64,000 nucleotides of DNA from Bog-473 sp963779735 (GCA_963779735.1 CAVZZJ010000004.1:868001-932000); one strand, 5' to 3'. Shown: positions 33,820-43,129, counted from the stretch's first letter. Translations and numbers: made by a program. Notes: a model not told the origin generated them from the letters alone.

Positions 33820-35016
33820 CTACGCCGCCTTTTCCAGTATGTGGATCCCACAGGCGGAACCCAGTCCGATGACGTGGGTGAGACCCACCTTCGCCCCGGG
33901 GATCTGACGGTCGCGGGCCTCGCCACGCAGGTGGGTGGTGACCTCCCAGACGTTGGCCACGCCGGTTGCGGCGATGGGATGACCCTTGGACTCCAGACCG
34001 CCGGAGACGTTGACCGGGGTGGTCCCGTCCCGCCAGGTTGCACCGGAGTTGAAGAAGTCGACCGCCCCTCCCCGCTCGCAGAGCATCAGGTTGTCGTAGT
34101 GCACGAGCTCCGCCGTGGCGAAGCAGTCGTGCAGCTCCACGAGGTCGAGATCGGCCGGGCCGATGCCGGCCTGCTCGTAGGCCTGCGTGGCGGCGTTACG
34201 CGTCAGGGTGTTGACGTCGGGCAGGATCTGGCACGCCTCCTCCCACGGGTCGGTGGTGAGGATGGAGGCCGAGATCTTCACCGCTCGTCGCTGCTGCTCG
34301 AGGGAGAGCGTCTTGAGCTTGGAGCCGCTCACCACGACCGCCGCCGCCGCCCCGTCGCAGTTGGCCGAGCACATGGGCCGGGTGTTGGGGTAGGCGATCA
34401 TGACATCGCCCATGATCTCCTCCAGGCTCATCCGCTTGGTGTAGGCCGCCAGCGGGTTGAGGGTGGAGTGGGCGTGGTTCTTCTCGCTGATTTTGGCGAA
34501 GAGCTCGAAGCTGGCGCCGCCATAACGGTGGCCGTACTCCATGCCGATCTGGGCGAAGACGCCGGGCATGGTCTCGGTGCCGATGCGACCGTCGACGGCT
34601 GCCACGGCCCCGTAACGACCCGACGGCTCCCAGGTGGGTGAGTCCTCCTTGCGGGTACCGCCGGCGAGCAGTCCCGCCCCCGCCAGTTTCTCGACCCCGT
34701 AGGCCAGCCCCATGTCCGTTTCCCCCGCCTTGATCGCCATGACGGCGACGCGCAGCGCGGTGGCACCGGTGGCGCAGGCGTTGGACACGTTGTACACGGG
34801 GATCCCGGTCTGGCCGAGCTGCTTCTGCAGCTGTTGGCCGCTGCCGCCTCCAATCAGGTTCCCCGCACCTATGACGCCGATGTCCTTCATCTCGACCCCG
34901 CCGTCGGCGAGCGCACCGAGCACGGCCTCCGACGACAGGTCGACGATGTCCTTATCGGGATGCTTGCCGAACTTTGTCATGTGGATACCCAGTACCCATA
35001 CGTCCTCACTCGCCAT
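33820..35016 (-). CDS. Thiolase / lipid-transfer (SCP2-type) thiolase-like protein
   Basis: A 398-residue thiolase-fold protein. The nucleophile-type Cys is at residue 81 in VSNACATGA; ELHDCFATAE and GGLESKGHPIAATG are the usual C-terminal motifs. The 'lipid-transfer' thiolases of actinobacteria, such as the Ltp2 aldolases, are paired with a DUF35 protein, and here the DUF35 gene ends only 5 bp upstream. It could cleave or condense CoA thioesters, as in sterol or branched-chain side-chain breakdown. Start ATG 35016; the open frame extends further but runs through the DUF35 gene. Confidence 0.85.
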   Translation of the reverse strand: MASEDVWVLGIHMTKFGKHPDKDIVDLSSEAVLGALADGGVEMKDIGVIGAGNLIGGGSGQQLQKQLGQTGIPVYNVSNACATGATALRVAVMAIKAGETDMGLAYGVEKLAGAGLLAGGTRKEDSPTWEPSGRYGAVAAVDGRIGTETMPGVFAQIGMEYGHRYGGASFELFAKISEKNHAHSTLNPLAAYTKRMSLEEIMGDVMIAYPNTRPMCSANCDGAAAAVVVSGSKLKTLSLEQQRRAVKISASILTTDPWEEACQILPDVNTLTRNAATQAYEQAGIGPADLDLVELHDCFATAELVHYDNLMLCERGGAVDFFNSGATWRDGTTPVNVSGGLESKGHPIAATGVANVWEVTTHLRGEARDRQIPGAKVGLTHVIGLGSACGIHILEKAA

Positions 35017-35021
35017 GGTGC

Positions 35022-35423
35022 TCAACCTCCCAGGGGTTCGAAGCCGAACCCGATCGCCTCGGTGCCGCTTTCGTCCGTGCCCATGATGTTCGTGGCCAGC
35101 CGGACCTTCATGCCCAGCGTAACGTGCTCGGGATCCGGTTCGACGTTGATCAGGTTCGCTCGCACGCTCGTGCCCTCGCAGTCGACCACCGCCGCAACGT
35201 AGGGGACCGGTACCCCGGGTGCGGCGAACGACACGATGGTGAAGGCCCTCACCTCGCCCGTGGTGGCCACGTCCGCCTTGGTGAACTCGGTGTGGCCGCA
35301 GTTGGCGCAGGCATTGCGCCTGTCGAAAAAGCGGGCCCCACACGAGGTGCACTCGTTGGCCACGAGGTGCGGGGAGTCGCCCAGCGCGAGATAGTCGACC
35401 AGCGGAACTTGCTCAGACATCAT
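35022..35423 (-). CDS. DUF35 zinc-ribbon/OB-fold protein, thiolase partner
   Basis: 133 residues. A zinc ribbon with cysteines 25, 28, 39 and 42 (CTSC and CANC) is followed by an OB-fold domain (VRAFTIVSF, VRANLINVE). DUF35 proteins bind acyl-CoA and form a stable complex with thiolase-like or aldolase partners, matching the gene 5 bp downstream. It is divergent from the aldo/keto reductase. The start could be either of two adjacent ATGs. Confidence 0.88.
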   Translation of the reverse strand: MMSEQVPLVDYLALGDSPHLVANECTSCGARFFDRRNACANCGHTEFTKADVATTGEVRAFTIVSFAAPGVPVPYVAAVVDCEGTSVRANLINVEPDPEHVTLGMKVRLATNIMGTDESGTEAIGFGFEPLGG

Positions 35424-35524
35424 TTCCCCCAGTTGTCGGGTACTCCGCCACCGTAGCGGGCCTGGGAAATCGGGCGCTAGTTCGGGGGCGTCCCGCCGTC
35501 CGCGAATCTCGCTAGGTTGCGTCC

Positions 35525-36496
35525 ATGGACTACACGCACCTTGGACGTACCGGGCTCCGGGTCAGCCGGCTCTGCCTGGGCACGATGAACTTCGGTCCCG
35601 AAACCGATGAGCCGACCTCGTTCGAGATCATGGACAATGCCTTGGAGGTCGGCATCAACTTCTTCGACTCGGCCAACGTCTACGGGCGCACGAAGGGGCG
35701 TGGTGCCACGGAGGAGATCGTCGGCCGCTGGTTCGCCCAGGGCGGCCAGCGCCGGGAGCGCACCGTGCTGGCCACGAAGCTCTTCGTACCAATGGGTGAC
35801 TGGCCCAACGAGGGTCGGCTCTCGGCGCTAAATATCCGCCGCGCCTGTGACGCGTCCCTGCACCGGCTGCAGACGGACTACATCGACCTCTACCAGATGC
35901 ACCACGTAGACCGGGACACGGGATGGGAGGAGATCTGGGAGGCCATGGGGGTGTTGCGGGCCCAGGGCAAGATCCTCTACGTCGGCTCCTCCAACTTCGC
36001 CGGCTGGCACATCGCCAAGGCGCAGGCTGCCGCGGCGGCGCGCCACTTCTTGGGGCTGGTCAGCGAGCAGTCGATCTACAACCTGCTGGCCCGCACGGTC
36101 GAGCTGGAGGTTCTACCGGCGGCGGCCGACTACGGGCTGGGCGTCATCCCGTGGTCGCCGCTGCATGGCGGGCTCCTGGGTGGCGTGGTCCGCAAGCAGC
36201 GCGAGGGCAGCCGGCGCTACGGGGGGCGGGCGGAGGCGGACATTGAGGCCAGCCGGCCCCAGCTCGAACAGTATGAGGACCTGTGCGCCGAGCTGGGCCA
36301 TGAACCGGCCACGGTGGCGCTGGCCTGGCTCCTCACCCGGCCGGCAGTGACCGCCCCCATCATCGGGCCACGGACCGTCGAACAGCTCGAGGGGGCGCTC
36401 GATGCCGTGCAGATCACCCTGGACGACAAGACCCTTCGCCGACTCGACGACATCTTCCCCGGCCACAAGACCGCCCCCGAGGACTACGCGTGGTGA
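35525..36496 (+). CDS. Aldo/keto reductase
   Basis: A 323-residue (beta/alpha)8 NADPH-dependent reductase. N-terminal LGRTGLRVSRLCLGTMNFG, catalytic-region FFDSANVYG (Asp, Tyr), the active-site LVLAT-like lysine strand (TVLATKLF), HHVDRDTGWEE and the cofactor motif VTAPIIGPRTVEQL are present. It resembles the YdhF/perakine reductase-like group. The substrate is unknown. It is divergent from the DUF35-thiolase operon and may share its regulation. Confidence 0.88.
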   Translation: MDYTHLGRTGLRVSRLCLGTMNFGPETDEPTSFEIMDNALEVGINFFDSANVYGRTKGRGATEEIVGRWFAQGGQRRERTVLATKLFVPMGDWPNEGRLSALNIRRACDASLHRLQTDYIDLYQMHHVDRDTGWEEIWEAMGVLRAQGKILYVGSSNFAGWHIAKAQAAAAARHFLGLVSEQSIYNLLARTVELEVLPAAADYGLGVIPWSPLHGGLLGGVVRKQREGSRRYGGRAEADIEASRPQLEQYEDLCAELGHEPATVALAWLLTRPAVTAPIIGPRTVEQLEGALDAVQITLDDKTLRRLDDIFPGHKTAPEDYAW

Positions 36497-36517
36497 CCGA
36501 GTCGTAGACGACTCGTC

Positions 36518-38749
36518 TTAGACGAGTTCGGCGTCGAGTCCGGGCCGCCCGGACTCGGGGAGCGAAGGCGGAGCCAGGGCCGACAGGTCTTCGGCCTCCA
36601 CCGACAGTTGAGGAAGCACGCGGTCGAGCCACCCGGGTATCCACCAGTTGGCCTTGCCCAGCAACATCATCAGCGAGGGGACCACGGCCATCCGGATGAA
36701 CACGGCGTCGACGAGGATGCCACCGGCCAAGCCGATGCCGAACTCCTTGATGATCAGCTGACCGCCGAGGATGAACGACCCGAACACGAGGATCATGATG
36801 AGGGCGGCGGCGGTGATCGTCTTCCCGGTGGCGGCCAGGCCGTTGCGGACGGCGATCCGGTTGTCTCCCGACTTGAGGTACTCCTCGTGCATGCGCGACA
36901 CCAAGAACACCTGGTAGTCCATGGACAGCCCGAAGAGGATGGCGAAGAGCATCACCGGGAGGAACGATTCGACGGGACCCGTCCGGTCGATGCCGATCAC
37001 CGAGGCCCCATCTCCCCACTCAATGACCGCCACCAGTATCCCGAAGGCGGCGCCGATGGAAAGCAAGTTCATCGCCGCGCCCATGAGTGGGATGACCAAG
37101 CTCCTGAAGACCATGGTCAAGAGGATGAACGACAGGATCACCACCAACACGATGAAGAGGGGCAGCTTGGCGGACAGAACGTTGGCGAAGTCCACGAAGA
37201 TGGCGGTGTCGCCGCCCACCAGGATCTTCACGCCGCTGTCGTCCACCGCATCGGGGATCGTGACCTGTCGCAGGTGGTAGACGAGGTCCGTCGTCGCAGC
37301 CGCCTGCGGAGATGTCGTCGGATAGACGTTGATCAGGGTGACCTCTGCGTCGGCCCCGGTCTTGCTCGGGAAGTAGATGGGCGGGGTCACGCTGGCCACG
37401 CCGGGTAGCTTCTTCACGTCGTCGACCACGGTCGTGATCGCGTCCTTCTGAGCCGGTGACGAAACGACGGAGACCAGCTGGAGCGGCCCGTTGAACCCGG
37501 GTCCGAATCCCTTTGCCAGCAGGTCGTAGGCCGTTCGGGTCGTCGTTCCGAGCGGGTCGCTGCCCTGGTCGGCTGAGCCCAGCCTCAGGGAGAAGAACGG
37601 CAGGGCGATCACCACGATGATCACCAAGGCGAGAGCCCCCGAGACGGCGGGACGACGCTGTATCCGGTCGGCCCAGCGCGGCCAGAACCCCTTGCCGTCG
37701 GCGCCCACGATCCGAGGACCATTGACAGCCAAGTTCTTCTTCTGGCTCCGGCTCATGACCTTGGGGCCGATGAAGCCCAAGAGGGCCGGGAGCAATGTCA
37801 GCGCCGCCGTCATGGTCAAGAGGACGCCGATGGAGGCAGCCACCGCCAAGCCGTAGAGGAAGCTGACGCCCAGGGCGAGCATCCCGAGCAGGGCGATGCA
37901 GACGATGACGCCGGCGCAGAGCACCGCCCGGCCGGAGGTGTTCACGGCGTTGATGATGGAGCTCTCGGTGTCCCGGCCCGCCACGAGTCCCTGGCGATGC
38001 CGGGTCACGATGAACAGGGCATAGTCGACGCCAACCCCGAGCCCAATCAGCAGGACCAGCTCGGGTGAGAACACCGGCATCTTGAGCAGGTGGCTCAGCA
38101 TCCCGACGATGTCGACGGCGGTACCCAAGGCAAAGAGTGCCGAGATCAGGGGCAGCACCGCTGCGAAGACCGATCCGAAGATGACGAGGAGGACCACGAG
38201 GGCGAGGATCACGCCGAGGCCGGTCCCGCCGATGGATGGCTTGTTGGCGTCCTCGGCGAGCAGGCCCGAGACGGCGACCTGGAGGTGGGGTCCCGCCGCC
38301 GATGTCGCCGTGGACACGAACTTCTTCGCCTCCGACTGGCTCAGGTTGTTGGCCTGCCGGTCGAGCGTCACCGTCACGAACGCGACCGTCTGGTCCTTGC
38401 TGACCTGGTGGGCGCCCTCGGCGCTGTAAGGGCTCGTGACTTGGGTCACATGGGGGAGCGCCTCGACCTTCCCGATCATCGTGTTGATGCTCGCTTCGAC
38501 GGACGGGTCGGTCACCTTGACACCGCCGGACGTGGCGAAGACGATCTGCTCCGTGTCGCCCGAAACCTTTGGCGCGGCCGCTTGCAGGAGCTTGATGGCA
38601 TCCGTTGACTGCGTGTTGGGCAAGGTGAACGAGCTCGTGTAGGAGGTCCCCACCAACCTCAACAACCCGAACGAAGCGACCAGCACGATCGCCCAGATCA
38701 CGACGACGTGTCGGCGATGGTGGACACACCACCCGGCCAAGGTGCGCAT
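36518..38749 (-). CDS. MmpL-type RND transporter
   Basis: About 743 residues with two sets of a single helix, a large extracytoplasmic domain and five helices. The N-terminal helix is HHRRHVVVIWAIVLVASFG, and LGLSMDYQVFLVSRMHEEY in the second half and VGVDYALFIVTRHRQ in the first carry the conserved Asp-Tyr pairs of MmpL proton relay. The family exports lipids, siderophores or drugs using proton motive force. The start ATG 38749 has GGGAGA about 9 nt upstream; a GTG at 38782 would add 11 residues. No lipid biosynthesis gene is adjacent. Confidence 0.9.
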   Translation of the reverse strand: MRTLAGWCVHHRRHVVVIWAIVLVASFGLLRLVGTSYTSSFTLPNTQSTDAIKLLQAAAPKVSGDTEQIVFATSGGVKVTDPSVEASINTMIGKVEALPHVTQVTSPYSAEGAHQVSKDQTVAFVTVTLDRQANNLSQSEAKKFVSTATSAAGPHLQVAVSGLLAEDANKPSIGGTGLGVILALVVLLVIFGSVFAAVLPLISALFALGTAVDIVGMLSHLLKMPVFSPELVLLIGLGVGVDYALFIVTRHRQGLVAGRDTESSIINAVNTSGRAVLCAGVIVCIALLGMLALGVSFLYGLAVAASIGVLLTMTAALTLLPALLGFIGPKVMSRSQKKNLAVNGPRIVGADGKGFWPRWADRIQRRPAVSGALALVIIVVIALPFFSLRLGSADQGSDPLGTTTRTAYDLLAKGFGPGFNGPLQLVSVVSSPAQKDAITTVVDDVKKLPGVASVTPPIYFPSKTGADAEVTLINVYPTTSPQAAATTDLVYHLRQVTIPDAVDDSGVKILVGGDTAIFVDFANVLSAKLPLFIVLVVILSFILLTMVFRSLVIPLMGAAMNLLSIGAAFGILVAVIEWGDGASVIGIDRTGPVESFLPVMLFAILFGLSMDYQVFLVSRMHEEYLKSGDNRIAVRNGLAATGKTITAAALIMILVFGSFILGGQLIIKEFGIGLAGGILVDAVFIRMAVVPSLMMLLGKANWWIPGWLDRVLPQLSVEAEDLSALAPPSLPESGRPGLDAELV

Positions 38750-38851
38750 GTAGAGAGCTCTCCCGAGGACTGGACTGGACACGGCGGCGGGGGCCCGCCT
38801 GGCTAAGACGCTATCCGCCCGAGCGGCACCCCAAGGATCGGGTGACGCGAT

Positions 38852-39271
38852 TTATCGCACACGATGGTGGTGGTGCGGGCGCCCAGCCCGGTGCCACAAA
38901 AGAAGCCCGACAACGGCGATGAGGAGCCACGGGATGCGCAGGGCGTGCCAGACCGAGAGGGTGGAACCGGCCGCCAGTGCCAGGAAGGCCACCATGACCA
39001 GGACCGGGACGATGCGCCGCCTCCGCGCCACGGGGGGCGCCGACTCGGTGGCCAGCGGTGGCAGGTCATCGAAGAGGCCGGCGAGGTCGCCCTGGGTCTT
39101 GGCCGACATGGCGGCGTCGAGGCGTTCCTTGAACTCTCCCTGGTCGAGCCGGCCGTCGGCGAAGTGGCGGGACAGCTTGTCGGCCACCTCGTTGCGCTCC
39201 GAATCGGAGACGCGCAGGTGGGCGGTCTTGGGGGTACCCATCCATCGGGCGGAGTCGGTGCGCAGGTACAT
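38852..39271 (-). CDS. DUF1707 membrane protein
   Basis: About 139 residues. A DUF1707 domain (LRVSDSERNEVADKLSRHFADGRLD, then EFKERLDAAMSAKTQGDLAGLFDDLP) precedes two C-terminal membrane helices and a His-rich tail (HHHHR). The domain is almost restricted to actinobacteria and usually sits beside PspC or sortase-like genes; its role is unknown. ATG 39271 is preceded by GAGAGGA six bases upstream. A GTG at 39370 would add 33 residues and overlap the PspC gene. Confidence 0.82.
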   Translation of the reverse strand: MYLRTDSARWMGTPKTAHLRVSDSERNEVADKLSRHFADGRLDQGEFKERLDAAMSAKTQGDLAGLFDDLPPLATESAPPVARRRRIVPVLVMVAFLALAAGSTLSVWHALRIPWLLIAVVGLLLWHRAGRPHHHHRVR

Positions 39272-39353
39272 GATGTGTCCTCTCGGTAGGTAGCGGTCCA
39301 GCAGGCCGTCGATGTCGATGTCGTTCAAGAGGTGCCGGCGACGGCGCCCGGGG

Positions 39354-39653
39354 TCAGTGGGCTCGCTCACGGGCCAACAGCTCCTCGGCCACGGAGACCT
39401 CGGCGCCCTCGTCGGGCATGAGCAGCCATCCGGCCAGGTAGAGGGGGACGGCGAGCCCGCCCATCAATGAGAGGACGACGAACCCGATGCGGACCAGGGT
39501 GGGGTCGAGGTCGAAGTACTCGGCCAGCCCGCCCGCGACGCCGGCCACCATGCGGTTCCCTCCCGACCGGTGCAGGGTGTCCCTTGGGGCGGCGGACTCG
39601 GGCTCGCTCGTGATCGGCTCGGGGTTCGGCAGGGCATTCGGTGTAGTGGTCAT
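39354..39653 (-). CDS. PspC-domain membrane protein
   Basis: 99 residues. A Pro/Glu/Ser-rich N-terminus is followed by a PspC domain (RMVAGVAGGLAEYFDLDPTLVRIGFVVLSLMGG) with two membrane helices. PspC proteins sense envelope stress. It is divergent from a gene encoding a PspC-histidine kinase fusion. Confidence 0.88.
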   Translation of the reverse strand: MTTTPNALPNPEPITSEPESAAPRDTLHRSGGNRMVAGVAGGLAEYFDLDPTLVRIGFVVLSLMGGLAVPLYLAGWLLMPDEGAEVSVAEELLARERAH

Positions 39654-39806
39654 GTCACGAGCTTGAAGGGTCAGCCGCCGGAGGGAAATCCGGAATTACC
39701 CTGGTCGCACCCTTGCCGGACGTCCCGCGCCTCGGGGTTGTCCCTGATGGTCATGGGGGTGTCGGCGCGCGATCATCGTGGTATCCCCGAATCGAACGAC
39801 CCCGCC

Positions 39807-41174
39807 ATGCGCCGAAGCGCCGCCGCCGAGACCTCCCTGGACAGCTGCAGGTCCAACGGGCACCTCGGTCCTTGGTCCCGGTACCGCTGGGAAGGGTCGT
39901 CGTCGCACCTCCGACATAGACGTCATCACCCCCTGCGGGGCCTGCGCCGATCGTCCGAGACCCGCGTGTTGGCCGGCATCTGCGGCGGTCTCGCACAGAC
40001 AACCGGCATCGACGTCACGCTGCTTCGGATCGCGTTCGTCGCGTTCGGTCTGATGAGCGGGTTCCCCGTGCTGATATATGCCGCCATGTGGCTCGTGGTC
40101 CCGCTGGACAAGGAGACCACGAACATCTTCTCTCGGGCCGTCAATGATCGCCGCGGGATCCGGCTGTTCGTCGCCGTCATACCGGTCGTGGTGGTCGCGC
40201 AGGTCGTCGTCTCACTCCTGCATATCGGCTTCATCGGGATCATCGGCTGGCCGGTGTTCCTGGCTGCGGGCCTCACGATCCTCATCTGGCGAAATGCCAG
40301 CGAGCCCGAGCGGGTTTGGATAAACGACGACGTCGCGCCCATGCTCAGTGTCGGGACGGAGCGGCAGGGGCGCTCCAAGCTGTTGTTGCGCGCCGGCGCG
40401 GGGATGCTGTTGGGCGCCGCGGGCATCGTCGTCCTGATCATCGGGCACACGACGGTTGCCGCACTGCGCCCGATCGGCGGGGCGTTGCTGATCATCGCAG
40501 CGATCGTGGTCATCTTCGGCCCTTGGTGGGTGAGCCTGGTGCGCGACCTGATGGCGGAGCGCCAGGCTAGGGCGTTGGCTGAGGAGCGAGCGCAGATGGC
40601 GGCCCACGTGCACGACTCGGTACTGCAGACACTGGCCCTCATCCAGCGCTCGTCCGACGACCCGAGGCAGGTGGTGCGCCTGGCTCGGAGCCAGGAGCGC
40701 GAGCTGCGCGCCTGGCTGTTCGAGGGCCGCGCCCCCGGCACCATCGGGGACGAGGCCACGACGCTGGCGGAGGGAGTGGGGTTGCTCCAGCACCAGGTCG
40801 AGGACGATCACGGCGTCACCGTGCAGGTGGTGATGGTGGGGGAGTGTGCGCTCACCGATGGCCTGCGCGCGATGCTCGATGCGGCTCGAGAGGCCACGGT
40901 CAACGCCGCCAAGTGGTCGGGTGCCGCCCAGGTCTCGTTGTACGCCGAGGTCGAACCCGATGTCGTCATGATGTTCGTGCGCGACCGCGGGCACGGGTTC
41001 GATCCCGACCAGGTGCCCGGCGACCGCCAGGGGATCGCCCAATCGATCCGGGCCCGCGTGGCTCGGTACGGTGGCACGGTGGCCATCAGATCCTCGGTCG
41101 GTGAAGGGACCGAGGTCGAGCTCTCCATGCCCAACCCGACGGCGTCGGCCGATCGCCCGCCGGTGTCCCGATGA
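39807..41174 (+). CDS. PspC-domain sensor histidine kinase (NarL/DesK type)
   Basis: About 455 residues. The PspC domain (TRVLAGICGGLAQTTGIDVTLLRIAFV) is followed by several membrane helices, a DesK-type dimerisation region with the phosphorylated His in HVHDSVLQTL, and a compact HATPase domain with RDRGHGFDPDQ. It probably couples membrane stress sensed by PspC to the NarL-family regulator next door (ATGA overlap at 41171). The start is uncertain: ATG 39807 gives about 50 residues before the PspC domain, without a strong ribosome site. Other in-frame ATGs lie about 54-60 bases upstream. Confidence 0.85.
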   Translation: MRRSAAAETSLDSCRSNGHLGPWSRYRWEGSSSHLRHRRHHPLRGLRRSSETRVLAGICGGLAQTTGIDVTLLRIAFVAFGLMSGFPVLIYAAMWLVVPLDKETTNIFSRAVNDRRGIRLFVAVIPVVVVAQVVVSLLHIGFIGIIGWPVFLAAGLTILIWRNASEPERVWINDDVAPMLSVGTERQGRSKLLLRAGAGMLLGAAGIVVLIIGHTTVAALRPIGGALLIIAAIVVIFGPWWVSLVRDLMAERQARALAEERAQMAAHVHDSVLQTLALIQRSSDDPRQVVRLARSQERELRAWLFEGRAPGTIGDEATTLAEGVGLLQHQVEDDHGVTVQVVMVGECALTDGLRAMLDAAREATVNAAKWSGAAQVSLYAEVEPDVVMMFVRDRGHGFDPDQVPGDRQGIAQSIRARVARYGGTVAIRSSVGEGTEVELSMPNPTASADRPPVSR

Positions 41175-41833
41175 GCGAGGCCGCCCGGCCACGGCTCTTC
41201 CTAGTAGAGGACCACGCGGTCTTCCGGGCCGGAGTCCGTGCCGAGCTGGGTGACGCCGTCGAGGTGGTCGGCGAGGCGGACGAGGTGGGTCCCGCCATCG
41301 AGATGATCAACGAGCGCCTCCCCGATGTCGTGCTGCTCGACGTGCATCTCCCCGGCGGGGGCGGCCAGGCCGTCCTCCGTGGCGTCCTGCCCCTCCATCC
41401 CGGGGTGCGGTTCCTCGCCCTCTCGGTGTCCGACGCGCCCGAGGATGTGATCGCCGTGATCCGCGCCGGCGCCCGTGGCTACATCACCAAGACGATCTCC
41501 GGGGGCGAGCTACTCCAGGCGGTGTACCGGGTCGGGGCCGGCGACGCCGTCTTCTCGCCCCGCCTGGCCGGCTTTGTTCTCGATGCCTTCTCCCAGGGGG
41601 CCGCTACAGGCACGGTCACCTCCGGTCTCGACCCCGAGCTCGACCAGCTCTCACCGAGAGAGCGACAGGTGCTCCGCTTGATCGCCCGCGGGTACACCTA
41701 CAAGGAGGTTGCCCGGGACCTGACCATCTCCGCCAAGACGGTCGAATCGCACGTCTCGTCGGTCCTGCGCAAGCTCCAGCTCTCGACGAGGCACGAACTC
41801 ACCCGCTGGGCCACCGATCGTCGGCTCGTCTAA
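41171..41833 (+). CDS. NarL/LuxR-family response regulator
   Basis: 220 residues. Receiver with phosphoacceptor Asp57 in VVLLDVHLPG and the conserved Lys (GYITKTIS). C-terminal LuxR-type helix-turn-helix with LSPRERQVLRLIARGYTYKEVARDL and KTVESHVSSVLRKL. It overlaps the PspC-kinase gene by 4 bp and is its partner. Likely targets are the divergent PspC/DUF1707 genes, though this is inferred. Confidence 0.92.
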   Translation: MSEAARPRLFLVEDHAVFRAGVRAELGDAVEVVGEADEVGPAIEMINERLPDVVLLDVHLPGGGGQAVLRGVLPLHPGVRFLALSVSDAPEDVIAVIRAGARGYITKTISGGELLQAVYRVGAGDAVFSPRLAGFVLDAFSQGAATGTVTSGLDPELDQLSPRERQVLRLIARGYTYKEVARDLTISAKTVESHVSSVLRKLQLSTRHELTRWATDRRLV

Positions 41834-41836
41834 GAC

Positions 41837-42577
41837 ATGGACGTCCTGACCGAGGAGCACCGCGACGCGGCCGTGCTCGCCACCATGGCCGGGCAGGCCT
41901 TGTTGGAACTGCGGGCCGGGCCGACCACCAACGGCGACGTCGGGGCGGCCGGAGACCGATTGGCCCACCGGCTCTTGGTCCGGGAGCTGAACCGGCTCTA
42001 TCCCGAGGACCGCGTGCGCTCCGAGGAGGGGCTGGAGCATGTCTCGGGCGACGGTCGACTCTGGATCATCGACCCGCTCGACGGGACCCGCGAGTTCCGC
42101 CAGCTCGGGCGTCCGGACTGGGCAGTCCATGTGGCGTTGGCCGAAGGCGGGGTTGCCGTCGTCGGCGCCGTTGCGCTGCCGGCCGTGGGCGTCACCCTGT
42201 CGACGGCCGACCCACCCCCACTAGCCGCCTTCGACGCCACTATCGCGCCGCGGCTCGTGGTGAGCCGGAGCCGCCCCCCCGACGTGGCCTACGACGTGGC
42301 CGAGGCCATCGGCGGGGTCATGTTCCCGATGGGCTCCGCCGGGGCCAAGATCGGTGCCGTGATCATGGGCCTGGCCGACGTCTACATCCACGCCGGCGGG
42401 CAGTACGAGTGGGACTCATGCGCACCGGTGGCGGTGGCGACGGCCTGCGGGCTGCACGCGTCCCGCCTGAACGGCGATCCGCTTCGCTACGGCGCCAGCG
42501 ACGCCTGGCTGCCGGACCTCATGGTGTGCCGGCCGGAGCTGGTGGAGGTCGTGCTGCGGGTCACCACTCTGTACTGA
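41837..42577 (+). CDS. CysQ-like 3'(2'),5'-bisphosphate nucleotidase / inositol monophosphatase family
   Basis: A 246-residue magnesium-dependent phosphatase of the inositol monophosphatase family. The metal-binding motifs are SEEG, DPLDGTREF (about residue 76) and EWDSCAP near the C-terminus. GTREF rather than GTxNF points to CysQ, which removes pAp formed during sulfate assimilation. It starts 3 bp after the response regulator gene stop, so it is co-transcribed. Substrate specificity is not certain. Confidence 0.85.
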   Translation: MDVLTEEHRDAAVLATMAGQALLELRAGPTTNGDVGAAGDRLAHRLLVRELNRLYPEDRVRSEEGLEHVSGDGRLWIIDPLDGTREFRQLGRPDWAVHVALAEGGVAVVGAVALPAVGVTLSTADPPPLAAFDATIAPRLVVSRSRPPDVAYDVAEAIGGVMFPMGSAGAKIGAVIMGLADVYIHAGGQYEWDSCAPVAVATACGLHASRLNGDPLRYGASDAWLPDLMVCRPELVEVVLRVTTLY

Positions 42578-42603
42578 GACGGGCCAACCCCCCAAAAACC
42601 AGT

Positions 42604-42630
42604 CAGGGCCCTCGCTCGGCGAGGGCCCTG
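42604..42630. terminator. Bidirectional hairpin between the cysQ-like gene and the cold-shock gene
   Basis: A perfect 12-bp stem (cagggccctcgc and its complement) with a TCG loop sits between two convergent genes. It has no T tract on either side, so termination would rely on stem strength or Rho. Confidence 0.75.
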
Positions 42631-42693
42631 CAGTCTGGCTGTTCATGTCCGAGCCGGCCTGGACCGCTCACGATCCGGGCCGGCAGATCGGTC

Positions 42694-42897
42694 TCAGATG
42701 GCGCGCACGTTGGCGGCCTGCAGCCCCTTGGGGCCTTGGTTGGTCTCGAACTCTACCTTTTGTCCTTCTTCGAGGTTGCGGTACCCCGTACCAGAGATCG
42801 CGCTGAAATGCACGAATACGTCGGGGCCGCCACCGTCCTGAGTGATGAAGCCGAAGCCCTTCTCACCGTTAAACCACTTCACGGAACCAGTTGCCAT
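42694..42897 (-). CDS. cspA: Cold-shock protein
   Basis: A 67-residue CspA-type single OB-fold. RNP1 is KGFGFIT and RNP2 is VFVHFSAI. It binds single-stranded RNA and DNA and acts as an RNA chaperone. A strong GGAAGGAG ribosome site lies about 10 nt before the ATG. Its leader contains a hairpin-forming repeat. Confidence 0.95.
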   Translation of the reverse strand: MATGSVKWFNGEKGFGFITQDGGGPDVFVHFSAISGTGYRNLEEGQKVEFETNQGPKGLQAANVRAI

Positions 42898-42927
42898 TGA
42901 AAATCCACTCCTTCCCTGGCCAGATTT

Positions 42928-42949
42928 GACCCCAGTATGGGGGGGTCAT
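42928..42949 (-). promoter_or_regulatory. Inverted repeat in the cold-shock gene leader
   Basis: TGACCCC, 8 bases, GGGGTCA, 31 bp before the cspA start codon. Cold-shock mRNAs often have structured leaders, but the repeat could instead be an operator. The rest of the 232-bp gap to the HNH gene is AT-richer than its surroundings and probably holds the promoter. Confidence 0.4.
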
Positions 42950-43129
42950 GGCCGGTGACTCTCTCGAGCCAGAGGGATTTCCAAATCTGTAATGGTGGTG
43001 CCCTCGCTCACAACAATAGCGCGCTGCGCTGCGCAGACGTGATCAATTGGAAGATTTCCGCTCCGGCCAGCATCTCCATACGGTTTGCGGACGAGAGATC
43101 CGGCTGGTGGAGGCCGTGAACGCGCACGA

